Assembly (NCBI GenBank): GCA_964564625.1
Contig: CAZMBE010000033.1
Span: 1 to 31,140, forward strand
Length of the DNA stretch: 31,140 nucleotides
Direction of reading: 5' to 3'
Origin: UBA2185 sp964564625
Lineage (GTDB): Bacteria > Desulfobacterota > Syntrophia > Syntrophales > UBA2185
Notes under the pieces: model-generated
The model's input: only the letters and a program-made list of their open reading frames with translations
What the model was told of the DNA's origin: nothing
Database searches by the model: none
Position numbers and translations under genes: made by a program
Shown here: positions 7,288 through 14,497 of the stretch, piece by piece
How the letters are laid out: each line of letters begins with the position of its first letter
Position numbering within the stretch: position 1 is the first letter of the stretch

Positions 7288-8466
7288 ATGATGGCGCCAT
7301 ATGATCGGATTTCGCTTTTGCAGAAAAATCTGTCAGAACAGAAACTGTCGGCTGCGCTGATCTTCTACTCACGGGATGTTTTCTATTACACGGGGACTGC
7401 ACAGCCATCATACCTCATGGTTCTCCCTGATGATTTCCGTCTGTTCATACGGAGCGGCTATGATTTCGCCTGCAATGACGTATTCATCGATAAAGAAAAA
7501 ATCGAAGAGGAACGCCGCCTGGACACCATTTTCAAAAAGGTTTTTCATGACCTAAAACAAGAAGCTTCCCGCATGGGAACTGAACTTGACGTAATGACGG
7601 TGGAGCACTACCGTCAGTTTAAAAAAATACTCCCCGATTGTGAATTTGTGAACATTACACCCGTCATTCTGGAGCAGAGAAAAACAAAAGACCCGTCAGA
7701 AATTGAAAAAATCAGAAAAGCCTGTGTTTCCATTCACCGGGGGCACGAAGCTGTCCTTGCCGCCTTGCACGAGGGAATCACAGAGCTGGAACTTGCCGCT
7801 GCTGTTGAGAACGCCCATCGCCTGGCAGGTCATGAAGGCATCTTCTTTATCCGGCAGCCGGATTTTTTCATGAGCCGGGGTCCCATTTCCTCGGGGGAAA
7901 ATCTTTTCAGGATCAGCGGCGTTGTCTATACAATCACCGGTGTGGGACTCAGCCCGGCTGTACCTGCAGGGCCTTCACGAAAAAGGATAGTGAAAGGAGA
8001 CCTTGTTATGGTTGACATACCTGTAATGGTTGAGGGGTATCACGCTGACCAGACGAGAACCTACTCTCTTGGCAAGACCGGTGAAGCCGCCATGTCCATG
8101 TATGCTGATTTGAAGTCCATCGCCGACCATCTCATCCATCATATAAGACCGGGAATGAAGTGCAGCGATATTTACCGAATGGCCGTCAATAGAGCGCAGG
8201 AGCTTGGCCGGGAAGGACAGTTCCAGAATTTCGGCCGGGGCAAGAGGTCACGTCTCATTGGCCACGGGATCGGCCTGGAACTGAACGAACCTCCCATTCC
8301 GTCGGAATACGATCATTCCACGGTGGATAATGGCTATGTAATTGCCCTGGATATGCACATGATGGATGAGTCTGCCGGGGTCGTGAAGCTGGAGGACATG
8401 GTTCTTATTACACAGGGAGGCAACGAAATTTTAACGAGAACTCCCCGCGATCTGTTTGAATTATAA
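7288..8466 (+). CDS. M24-family (Xaa-Pro aminopeptidase-like) metallopeptidase homologue
   Basis: This 392-residue protein has a creatinase N-terminal domain (about 1-135) and a pita-bread M24 domain (about 140-385). Metal-ligand positions: Asp243 and Asp254 in MVDIPVMVEGYHADQTRTYS, His326 in LIGHGIGLELNEPP, and Glu369 in VVKLEDMVLIT. The ligand normally supplied by Glu in an EPG motif is Asp355 in VIALDMHMMDE, and the EPG signature is lost. The His of the usual HEPP motif is Asn. Such changes make the peptidase activity uncertain; the protein may have another hydrolase activity or a binding role. AGGAGG at 7279-7284 precedes tandem ATG codons at 7288 and 7291. It is divergent from the ABC operon. 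The broken reductase gene follows 18 bp later with its own AGGAGG. Confidence 0.85.
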   Translation: MMAPYDRISLLQKNLSEQKLSAALIFYSRDVFYYTGTAQPSYLMVLPDDFRLFIRSGYDFACNDVFIDKEKIEEERRLDTIFKKVFHDLKQEASRMGTELDVMTVEHYRQFKKILPDCEFVNITPVILEQRKTKDPSEIEKIRKACVSIHRGHEAVLAALHEGITELELAAAVENAHRLAGHEGIFFIRQPDFFMSRGPISSGENLFRISGVVYTITGVGLSPAVPAGPSRKRIVKGDLVMVDIPVMVEGYHADQTRTYSLGKTGEAAMSMYADLKSIADHLIHHIRPGMKCSDIYRMAVNRAQELGREGQFQNFGRGKRSRLIGHGIGLELNEPPIPSEYDHSTVDNGYVIALDMHMMDESAGVVKLEDMVLITQGGNEILTRTPRDLFEL

Positions 8467-8484
8467 CAACAAAGGAGGTGCGCA

Positions 8485-8639
8485 ATGAAGGTTGTAGGGA
8501 TAAACGGGAGCGCCCGCAAGGATGGCAATACGGCAATTCTTATCAATGTGGTGTTTGATGAATTAAAAAAAAAGGCATTCAGACCATGACATCGCTCGGG
8601 CAGAACATGGCATGGGTACTTAAAAAACTCCATGGATGA
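8485..8639 (+). pseudogene. Remnant of an NADPH-dependent FMN reductase / iron-sulfur flavoprotein gene
   Basis: Behind a perfect AGGAGG site, the frame opens with MKVVGINGSARKDGNTAI, the FMN-binding N terminus of flavodoxin-fold iron-sulfur flavoproteins, and stops after 34 codons at 8587. At 8565-8573 there is a run of nine A. Adding one A restores a frame reading KKKGIQT and then MTSLGQNMAWVLKKLHG to a stop at 8637. That second piece looks like the extreme C terminus of the same family, where GxNMAWLLK is common. So about 130 internal codons are missing and a one-base slip has occurred. Only the two ends survive, and no catalytic core or Fe-S cysteines remain. Confidence 0.75.
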
Positions 8640-8782
8640 GATTCTCGCGGTTATTGAACTACAATGCAACATGATGGAATTATGTTCATTTCCAGCGTCT
8701 ACTTCTTGGATTAAATGTTTCCTTGTGTTCTTACGCAATAAAAAATTACTATTCCTCATTACCTGTAGAGCAGGGAAATCGT

Positions 8783-8998
8783 ATGGAAAATAAAGATATG
8801 TGCGGGATATGCAATAATGCAAAGGTTTTTGCAAAATGCCCAGGTTGCGAAATGCTGATATGTGAACATTGCTCCCGTTTTGAACTGATAGGCTCCGGGT
8901 GTGGATGCGTCTGGCCCGTGTATTATTGCTCTGCCTGCGCGTACAACCCTATGATAAATCCGAACGCCATGTTTAGAAATCCGGCGGAATCGAAATGA
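8783..8998 (+). CDS. Small Cys-rich putative zinc-binding protein
   Basis: This is a 71-residue protein with CGIC, CPGC, CEHC, CGC and YYCSAC motifs spaced over residues 7-57, a pattern suggesting one or two zinc sites of treble-clef or B-box type. I do not recognise a named family. The start at 8783 (MENKDMCGIC) is chosen because the conserved-looking part begins there; the ribosome-binding site is weak (AGGG 8 nt upstream). A longer frame to 8723 adds a non-protein-like N terminus. Its TGA overlaps an ATG at 8995 by 4 bp, so the following DUF3147-like gene may be coupled to it. Function is unknown. Confidence 0.6.
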   Translation: MENKDMCGICNNAKVFAKCPGCEMLICEHCSRFELIGSGCGCVWPVYYCSACAYNPMINPNAMFRNPAESK

Positions 8999-9033
8999 AA
9001 GGCAGATTTCTCAACCGTCTCATGGGAGGGGAT

Positions 9034-9366
9034 ATGGAGTATTTTATAAAATTGCTCATAAGTGTTATTATAATCATTGTGTGTACACAGATCGGACGAA
9101 AGTTCCCCACCCTTAGCGGGCTGATCGCCACAATGCCCCTGGTAAGCGTTATCATTCTCGTCTGGATATATTCAGACAATCCCGGTAATTTCAAACTGAT
9201 GGAAGATTTTACAAAAGCTGCCCTCTGGGGGATTCTGCCCAGCATCCTGTTTTTCCTGGCTGCCTATTTCTGTTTCATAAAACACTATCCTATCAGTATT
9301 GTTCTTGGCGTGAGTTTCGGCACATGGTTAATGGGAGCGTTCGTACATCAGTGGTTTCTGCGATGA
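9034..9366 (+). CDS. DUF3147-like small integral membrane protein
   Basis: This 110-residue protein has about four membrane helices: residues 3-20 (FIKLLISVIIIIVCTQIG), 26-48 (GLIATMPLVSVIILVWIYS), 63-82 (LWGILPSILFFLAAYFCF) and 86-107. The order and the PTLSGLIATMPLVS loop fit the DUF3147 family, whose function is not established. An ATG at 8995 that overlaps the previous stop would add 13 basic residues. GGGAGGGG ends 3 nt before the ATG at 9034, making that start at least as likely. It sits between a zinc-binding-like protein and a sirtuin with no obvious functional link. Confidence 0.65.
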   Translation: MEYFIKLLISVIIIIVCTQIGRKFPTLSGLIATMPLVSVIILVWIYSDNPGNFKLMEDFTKAALWGILPSILFFLAAYFCFIKHYPISIVLGVSFGTWLMGAFVHQWFLR

Positions 9367-9439
9367 GGCAAAAAATGAAAGATGCTCACTTCTGAGAAAA
9401 TTGATATGCTACAGAAAATAACTGGAGGAGGAACCATAC

Positions 9440-10138
9440 ATGATACCTATTCAACCGGATACCTATAAAAGCATTGTTTTTTTTACCGGAGCAGGCATGT
9501 CTGCTGAAAGCGGCGTCCCCACCTATCGCGGCAGAGGGGGGGTATGGAGCCAGTACAACTGGGAAGAATACGCGTGTCAGGAGGCATTTGACGGTGACCC
9601 GGAGAAAGTCCTTAAATTCCATCAACTGAGAAGGCAAGCGGTATTGACATGCACACCCCATGCGGGACACTATAGCATTGCAGAATTGGAAAAAAAGCAC
9701 CCCCAGGTAATCGTAGTCACGCAAAATATTGACGGGATGCATCAGCGCGCAGGCAGCAAGAAAGTCATTGAATTACATGGAAGCCTGTGGCGCGTACGGT
9801 GTCCTGCCCATGGAATTTTCGAGGATAGCGGCGAAACATATAAAAGATGCCAGTGTGAACAATGCGGCTCCTGGCTCCGGCCGGACATTACATGGTTCGG
9901 AGACATGCTCGATCAGGACGTCATCACAGACGCCACCATCGTGATCAGGCAGTGCGACCTGTTCATCAGCATCGGCACATCTGGAGTGGTCTGGCCCGCC
10001 GCGGGTTTCCCGAAAGTCGCCAGGGAAAGCGGCGCCCGCTGCATCGAAATCAACCCCGAACCAAATGAGATGTCATCTATATATAACGAAACTGTCCGGG
10101 AAGCAGCGGGAGTTGCTCTGCCGCGCCTTTTCGCATAA
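9440..10138 (+). CDS. cobB: Sir2-family NAD-dependent protein deacylase
   Basis: This 232-residue sirtuin has the NAD-binding GAGMSAESGVPTYRG at 17-31, TQNIDGMHQRAG at 95-105 and the catalytic His113 in ELHGSLWRVRC. The C-terminal ribose-binding strand IGTSGVVWPAAGF is also present. In the desuccinylase-type motif (Tyr-x2-Arg of SIRT5 and E. coli CobB) the Tyr is replaced by His61 while Arg64 is kept, so acyl preference may differ. The zinc module is also modified: Cys121-x2-His124 followed by CQCEQC (137-142) rather than two plain CxxC pairs. It removes acyl groups from lysine using NAD+ and is cytoplasmic. GGAGGAGG lies about 8 nt before the ATG. A palindromic repeat follows the stop. Confidence 0.93.
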   Translation: MIPIQPDTYKSIVFFTGAGMSAESGVPTYRGRGGVWSQYNWEEYACQEAFDGDPEKVLKFHQLRRQAVLTCTPHAGHYSIAELEKKHPQVIVVTQNIDGMHQRAGSKKVIELHGSLWRVRCPAHGIFEDSGETYKRCQCEQCGSWLRPDITWFGDMLDQDVITDATIVIRQCDLFISIGTSGVVWPAAGFPKVARESGARCIEINPEPNEMSSIYNETVREAAGVALPRLFA

Positions 10139-10144
10139 CATGCA

Positions 10145-10181
10145 TTAAGCCCCATGGCGCTTTTCACGCATAGGGGCTTAA
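10145..10181. repeat. Palindromic repeat, copy 1 (possible terminator)
   Basis: The arms TTAAGCCCC (10145-10153) and GGGGCTTAA (10173-10181) are perfectly complementary and flank a 19-nt loop containing GCGCTTTTCACG. The loop core and the AAGCCCC/GGGGCTT arms recur at 13363-13396. It stands 7 bp after the sirtuin stop but lacks a T-tract on either strand, so repeat is the safer label than Rho-independent terminator. Confidence 0.7.
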
Positions 10182-10383
10182 TCCATAAGGATGGCAAAAG
10201 GCCTGAATTGCCCTAAGAGAATTTTTCCGCCTCTTTCCGGTATGCATCCATTCCATTTCCCATACAACACCTGAACCAGCGGCGCGGACTGTATCGTGTC
10301 TGCCGGATTTTATTGTAGGGGTATTACTTCTTTTCATGTTACATTGAATTAGCAAGTTTCATCATAAGTTTTTCCCTGACTTA

Positions 10384-10773
10384 CTACTGCTTCATCAGTG
10401 CCAGCTTCTTGAGTTGCTTCTCCTGTTTCGGTGTCACAAAGATGCTATAGGAATGCCTCACGAAACTAATTTTTATCTGAAGGTTTCCGTAATTTTTCGT
10501 TTTTATCAGGCAATCGGACGTAACAGCAGTTGACTTCAGAGGGATCTCGTGGTCTCCGAGTTTCAAGGCTTTTAGGGAGATTCCAGAGCAGCTCAACCGT
10601 ACCCCGTCATTCTCAACCTTTTCCGAGTAGTTTCCTCCCTTCTCGATCATGAGATCCACTACATTGAAGGGGAGGTCAGTTTCCTTATACTCCTCACCGT
10701 GCGAAACCGCGCAGAAACAAAAAATTGTCAGCAAAACGATTACCAAAGCGAACGCCCGATTCTTCATCTTCAT
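10384..10773 (-). CDS. Small exported protein of unknown function
   Basis: This 129-residue protein starts with a clear Sec signal peptide: MKMKNR, then the hydrophobic AFALVIVLLTIFCFCAVSHG, with likely cleavage near residue 26. The mature part is about 100 residues, basic and mostly beta-strand-like (GVRLSCSGISLKALKLG, NLQIKISFVRHSYSIFVTP), with two cysteines that could form a disulfide. AAGGAGGAACATC before the ATG at 10773 fixes the start; a longer frame reaches 10839. I do not recognise the family. It lies downstream of the WG-repeat-like gene on the same strand, but a strong terminator separates them, so it is probably expressed on its own. Confidence 0.7.
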   Translation of the reverse strand: MKMKNRAFALVIVLLTIFCFCAVSHGEEYKETDLPFNVVDLMIEKGGNYSEKVENDGVRLSCSGISLKALKLGDHEIPLKSTAVTSDCLIKTKNYGNLQIKISFVRHSYSIFVTPKQEKQLKKLALMKQ

Positions 10774-10804
10774 GATGTTCCTCCTTTTTCTCGGTCTATG
10801 CCCA

Positions 10805-10845
10805 ACAAAAAAATAAGCGGCACCACTGATAGGGTGCATCCGCTT
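10805..10845 (-). terminator. Rho-independent terminator of the WG-repeat-like gene
   Basis: On the minus strand the stem AAGCGG (10840-10845)/CCGCTT (10815-10820), extended by CACC/GGTG with an 8-nt loop and a 3-nt bulge, is followed by TATTTTTTTG. It lies about 20 bp after the stop at 10866, in the correct orientation. Confidence 0.82.
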
Positions 10846-10865
10846 GATGTTTAGGTTACCTGTTG

Positions 10866-11966
10866 TTATTTCAATTTTCCATTTCTGATTGTCATACTTA
10901 TCAATTTGTATCCACTTTCTGTTCTCAGAAATTCAAAATGGTCTTGGCTAAAATCACTCCCGGTTTTATGATTAATAATGACACTCATAACTGGATATTT
11001 CCACTCTTTTGCTTCACCACAGTTGTTAAAGAAAGTGCCGAATTCAGATGATTCATAAATAAATGGATTAAGTCCGTCCATCGAAATGAAATAATCTGTT
11101 TTTTCCTTGTTTAACTCAGCCAATCTGCTCTTGATGAGTGCATAATTTCTCTCTATAAGCACCCTGCTAACTTCAGGTTTCCAACCGTTCGGTTCTTCCC
11201 AGATATAAATTTCTTTGTACGAATTTTCTATTAGCTTTTCCTTTGAGAACGAATGAAGTATCGCAAAATTAAGCCATGCTTGAAATTCCTTTTTGTAGTC
11301 AATGAATGAATAATATCTATCATCAGTACCAGGGAAGCTTTGTCGATTAGTGTCCTGGACAGGCTCATTTTCGATTTTTATTGAGAAGAAGTTTAAACTC
11401 GAGGTATATGTAAAGTTATCTATGATTATTTGGTTATTGGTATCGATGAGATATTCTTTCCCTCCCACCCAGCTGAAATGGTTACACCCAGAGTCTTTGT
11501 TTCCATCCGAATATTTTTTCTCAGCACCTTTCAATGCTGCCACGAATCCATTTCTCACATTGGTTAAATCATTATATTCTGCGGGTATGACAATTTCACC
11601 TTTGCCATTGTACATGCCGACTTTATCCGTTTTCCTGTCTCGAAATCGTATAAACCCTTCACTTTCACAATCCGGACCATTATCGATGATATAGATATTG
11701 TCCCTTCCTACTATTTTTCCGGATTTTGTGAGATAGAACATCGTTTGCTTACTACTCGTTTGTTCCATAACAGCAATTATTTTTTCGAATTTTCTTGCGG
11801 TAGTAAAGCCCGTATATCGGGGTTCAATTCTTACATGGCCATTTTGATCCTTAAATCCTATTAGCGTTGAATCGTCATTCCAAAATACTGCCCAGGAACT
11901 GTGTTCCTGGGCATATATCGAACACCCAACGAGTAGTAAAATGCATGCTAAAATGATCTTTTTCAT
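10866..11966 (-). CDS. Exported WG-repeat-like protein, unknown function
   Basis: This 366-residue protein begins MKKIILACILLLVGCSIYAQ, which is either a Sec signal peptide cleaved at YAQ or a lipoprotein signal with Cys at LVGC. Residues about 20-170 contain WG-repeat-like units: GFKDQNGHVRIEPRYTGFT, KSGKIVG and GMYNGKGEIVIPAEYNDLTNVRNGFVAALKG. The C-terminal half (about 190-366) is a different, Trp- and Tyr-rich domain ending in VIINHKTGSDFSQDHFEFLR. The gene is clearly more AT-rich than its neighbours, suggesting horizontal origin. ATG at 11966 is chosen for the signal peptide although no good ribosome-binding site precedes it; a frame to 12047 adds a non-signal N terminus. It has its own terminator. 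WG repeats are linked to surface or recognition proteins, but no specific role can be given. Confidence 0.75.
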   Translation of the reverse strand: MKKIILACILLLVGCSIYAQEHSSWAVFWNDDSTLIGFKDQNGHVRIEPRYTGFTTARKFEKIIAVMEQTSSKQTMFYLTKSGKIVGRDNIYIIDNGPDCESEGFIRFRDRKTDKVGMYNGKGEIVIPAEYNDLTNVRNGFVAALKGAEKKYSDGNKDSGCNHFSWVGGKEYLIDTNNQIIIDNFTYTSSLNFFSIKIENEPVQDTNRQSFPGTDDRYYSFIDYKKEFQAWLNFAILHSFSKEKLIENSYKEIYIWEEPNGWKPEVSRVLIERNYALIKSRLAELNKEKTDYFISMDGLNPFIYESSEFGTFFNNCGEAKEWKYPVMSVIINHKTGSDFSQDHFEFLRTESGYKLISMTIRNGKLK

Positions 11967-12043
11967 GGTTCTATAGACAGTGAACGAATAAACCAGCCGG
12001 AGCCTTGCATAGCATGGAGAGCGGCTGGATTCAATGGTTTTCC

Positions 12044-12226
12044 TCACTGTTGTCCTGTTATTATCTTATCAAACACTATGAACCATTTAGGTTTCTTCTT
12101 TCCCTCAGGCTTCTGAGTATCAACCAATTTTCGAATTTCGTAAATCAAATGAATGAAAATTTCATCATAATCACTTACATCAGGGCGCTCACTATCCATA
12201 TATGCCGCAGTTTTTTTGCCGATCAT
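12044..12226 (-). CDS. Small hypothetical protein, weakly supported
   Basis: A 60-codon frame encodes an acidic N-terminal half (SERPDVSDYDEIFIHLIYEI) and a Lys-rich C-terminal half (KPEGKKKPKWFIVFDKII). It ends 77 bp before the WG-repeat-like start, on the same strand and with the same AT-rich composition. No Shine-Dalgarno site precedes it. It may be a real small gene of the same acquired segment or the tail of a degraded one. No family is recognised. Confidence 0.3.
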   Translation of the reverse strand: MIGKKTAAYMDSERPDVSDYDEIFIHLIYEIRKLVDTQKPEGKKKPKWFIVFDKIITGQQ

Positions 12227-12273
12227 TTCTTTACGGGGTCAATTCCTTCACGACCCCCGGTGAAACGGCAAGC

Positions 12274-12603
12274 CTATACAAGACTGTCGATCAACCTCCC
12301 AACCGCGAAAGAGACCGGCAACAATGTTCCCGCTATGACTGCAAACACAATCGTACCGAGGACCAATGCTCGTGGAGTGAAGCATTCCTTCCTCATTTCC
12401 CTGCGCAACAGATACAGCGTGACCGGTATTTTGAAGAGTATCCCTGATATTACACCCGGCGCATATTGAGATAGTGCAACTGTCGCAATAATATGTGGAA
12501 TGAACACATTGAACAAAATTATCACCAATGCTCCACCCAGGAGGTATGCTGACGCATAACGATCGGCTAATTTGTTTTTGTCAGCACTTAAGTTGAATTC
12601 TGA
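12274..12603 (-). pseudogene. Decayed HXXEE-domain membrane protein, N terminus missing
   Basis: An open frame closed upstream by a TGA at 12604-12606 encodes FNVFIPHIIATVALSQYAPG, followed by VISGILFKIPVTLYLLRR and a final hydrophobic segment VLGTIVFAVIAGTLLPVSF. The NxxxPHxxxT(x)A..xYxPGvxxg(x)l(x)xPvxxyLL pattern matches the C-terminal two-thirds of HXXEE-domain membrane proteins. The segment carrying the defining His-x-x-Glu-Glu is absent: upstream sequence in the same frame is stopped and contains no such helix. There is no Shine-Dalgarno site or ATG start, only GTG at 12528 and TTG at 12531. It is therefore likely a 5'-truncated gene. Confidence 0.55.
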
Positions 12604-12882
12604 TCAACGATTGTATCCATAATCAGGTACATATACTAACCATATATCATTAAAATGCATCGGCAGGTTTTTTGTAAGGAGAGGTTCATTGTCTTGCATC
12701 TCAAGTTTTTTATTGACATACAATGTCCCCATTCTTATACTCATGCGGTTGAAAGTGGCTTCCACAATATGCAAGCGGCTGTACCTCTATCATTGAATCA
12801 TTACAGGTAGGTCCAACAAGTGTCATGGCGATATATTGTCAACGACCTACCTATCCACAAAAATTATCTTAGGGAGGATACC
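12604..12882. other. Non-coding stretch with one unassignable small frame
   Basis: No recognised gene is present. A minus-strand frame of 46 codons (ATG at 12744 to a stop at 12604) encodes GTLYVNKKLEMQDNEPLL and HFNDIWLVYVPDYGYNR. It reads like the end of a folded protein but has no ribosome-binding site and no recognisable family. Together with the adjacent HXXEE fragment it suggests a small graveyard of acquired genes. The plus-strand leader of the following secreted-protein gene occupies the last part. Confidence 0.4.
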
Positions 12883-13347
12883 ATGAAGAAAAAAGTTTTG
12901 TTTGCAGTGGTCTTATGTTTTACTCTTATATTTTCAAGTGCTGTCCTGTGTGCGGCAGGCGAGAAAACTGTTCCATTATCACCTATACAAAAATGCTGTA
13001 TTGCGGGTAAATATGCCGGCGTTCATACCGACACCTATTGCTGTTACGGAAAACCGGAAACGAGAAAATTCACCATGGACATTAAACAGGACCGCATCTG
13101 CAGCACAAAAATCACCGGCACCATTACAGATCCGGACGGCACACAAATGGATTTTACCGGTTCGGTGATTCCCACCAGCAAAGGCTGTTGCCGAATTGAA
13201 GCAAAAGCGTCAAAACCGGGTGATACCGTTATGTTCTCCGGCTTCATACGAGCAAGCTCAAGTGCCGGCAAAACGGTCGGCAAGGGCATATACATCTCCA
13301 CGTCACAGTCCAAAAACTGCACCGGAACGTGGGAGATCAGCAAATAA
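12883..13347 (+). CDS. Secreted protein with vicinal cysteine pairs, unknown family
   Basis: This 154-residue protein begins MKKKVLFAVVLCFTLIFSSA, a clear Sec signal with likely cleavage after residue 25 (LCAAG). The mature region holds three adjacent-Cys pairs (QKCCIAGKYAG, DTYCCYGKPE, KGCCRIEAK) plus single cysteines in RICSTK and KNCTGTW. The rest looks like a compact beta-barrel (FTMDIKQDRICSTKITGTIT, MDFTGSVI, VMFSGFIRAS). AGGGAGG lies 8 nt before the ATG at 12883. Eight cysteines in about 130 residues point to disulfides or metal binding in the periplasm. No homologous family is recognised. It is followed by copy 2 of the palindromic repeat. Confidence 0.7.
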   Translation: MKKKVLFAVVLCFTLIFSSAVLCAAGEKTVPLSPIQKCCIAGKYAGVHTDTYCCYGKPETRKFTMDIKQDRICSTKITGTITDPDGTQMDFTGSVIPTSKGCCRIEAKASKPGDTVMFSGFIRASSSAGKTVGKGIYISTSQSKNCTGTWEISK

Positions 13348-13362
13348 GCACGCAAGAATATG

Positions 13363-13396
13363 GAAGCCCCTTCGCGCTTTCACGTAAAGGGGCTTC
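13363..13396. repeat. Palindromic repeat, copy 2 (possible terminator)
   Basis: The arms GAAGCCCCTT (13363-13372) and AAGGGGCTTC (13387-13396) are perfectly complementary, around a loop with GCGCTTTCACG. Arms and loop match the palindrome at 10145-10181. It lies 15 bp after the secreted-protein stop and could terminate it and the convergent lipoprotein gene, though no T-tract follows. Confidence 0.7.
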
Positions 13397-13451
13397 ATCT
13401 TCCCGGATGAGCACTGCGGGGGACTTTCATCCCAGCCGCAGCAGGTTCGCG

Positions 13452-14282
13452 TTATCTGATCACCTTTAACGCACCGTTCACGACGCCGATATAAATGGCC
13501 ATTTCGCTGATGGAGCTGTCGCCGGGTGACTTCTTCCTTATTAGTTCCTTGTCCCCTTCAACAACGTGCCAGGTATTGCCCCCCGGGCCGGTTTTTTTCG
13601 CTCTGAGCCTGCCCGGATTCACTTTCTCCAGCGTGCCCTCAAGCAGCTCGCCGAGCAGAGACGATTTAAACTCGCCGTACGTATGAACCGGAAAGGCTTT
13701 TGTATAATCCTCAATTTTCACGGCAAATTCTTTCTCGAGGCCGGCGGCGTCCTTTTTCTTCACGAGGCCATAAATCTTCTTCGCATAGTCGATGACCTCT
13801 TTTTCCTTCATCGTTTCTGTCCCGATAAAACGGCTGCTGAAATTCAGGGATGATGTAAACTTCCTGCTGATTTTCACATTCTTTGAACCGGAAAAATCTT
13901 TGTCCTTTTTTTCGACTGAGAGCAGATTGCCGCGGTCGGTTGTCGCTGCGACATCCCCGTGAATGAATTGAGAAACGCCAAACTTAAAATGTGATGCTTT
14001 TGAGGTATCGGCCTTTTTTAATTCCACCCGTACTTCATTTTCCCCGACCAGCCAGACATTCAACGGCGCAGTGCCGAAGCCCTGGGTCCCGCTCAAACTG
14101 GCGATGAGGAAGTCATTCACAAAGAGGTTGCCCTTGACGTTATCGCCGTTCCATACCACCTGGTAAATTACCATCTTATTGTCACTCCCTGCCTTCCCGT
14201 ATGTTTCTTTCGCGCTGAAGCAGGATGCAAGAACAAGGGCACACATGATACACACAACAACACATTGCTTTGCTCTCATCAT
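13452..14282 (-). CDS. Two-part lipoprotein of unknown function
   Basis: This 276-residue protein has a lipoprotein signal MMRAKQCVVVCIMCALVLAS followed by Cys (lipobox LASC, near residue 21). Residues about 35-130 look like a beta-sandwich with a ligand- or carbohydrate-binding feel (VVWNGDNVKGNLFVNDFLIA, NEVRVELKK). A helical linker at about 155-195 (MKEKEVIDYAKKIYGLVKKK) leads to a C-terminal domain ending in SISEMAIYIGVVNGALKVIR. The start is set by GGGAG 5-8 nt before the tandem ATGs at 14282/14279; a longer frame to 14342 has no signal peptide in position. It is probably anchored in the outer or inner membrane facing the periplasm. No family is recognised. It is convergent with the secreted Cys-rich protein. 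Confidence 0.7.
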   Translation of the reverse strand: MMRAKQCVVVCIMCALVLASCFSAKETYGKAGSDNKMVIYQVVWNGDNVKGNLFVNDFLIASLSGTQGFGTAPLNVWLVGENEVRVELKKADTSKASHFKFGVSQFIHGDVAATTDRGNLLSVEKKDKDFSGSKNVKISRKFTSSLNFSSRFIGTETMKEKEVIDYAKKIYGLVKKKDAAGLEKEFAVKIEDYTKAFPVHTYGEFKSSLLGELLEGTLEKVNPGRLRAKKTGPGGNTWHVVEGDKELIRKKSPGDSSISEMAIYIGVVNGALKVIR

Positions 14283-14497
14283 ACTATCTCCCTGAATAAA
14301 ATTATCGCCAAAACGAAAAAATCTGATTGCAAACCGCGTCACAAATAGAGAGCTGAAACGTCGCGGCTGTATGCGGTCGGCTGCAACCGGTTGTTAATTT
14401 CAATCCGCTTAAGGTTTGAGTCGCATTTCCGGCTCCCCCAATTTCCCTGTCCAATTTCCTTCATGTTCTCATAAAAATGGAATTGACGCTGAAACGA

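Noticed and set aside
8334..8834. Minus-strand frame of 166 codons across the flavoprotein remnant
   Set aside because: It runs antisense to the M24 gene end and to the clearly recognisable flavoprotein pieces.
10182..10383. Short minus-strand frames between the sirtuin and the small exported protein
   Set aside because: All three frames are open over part of the stretch with no start site or motif that favours one; treated as non-coding.
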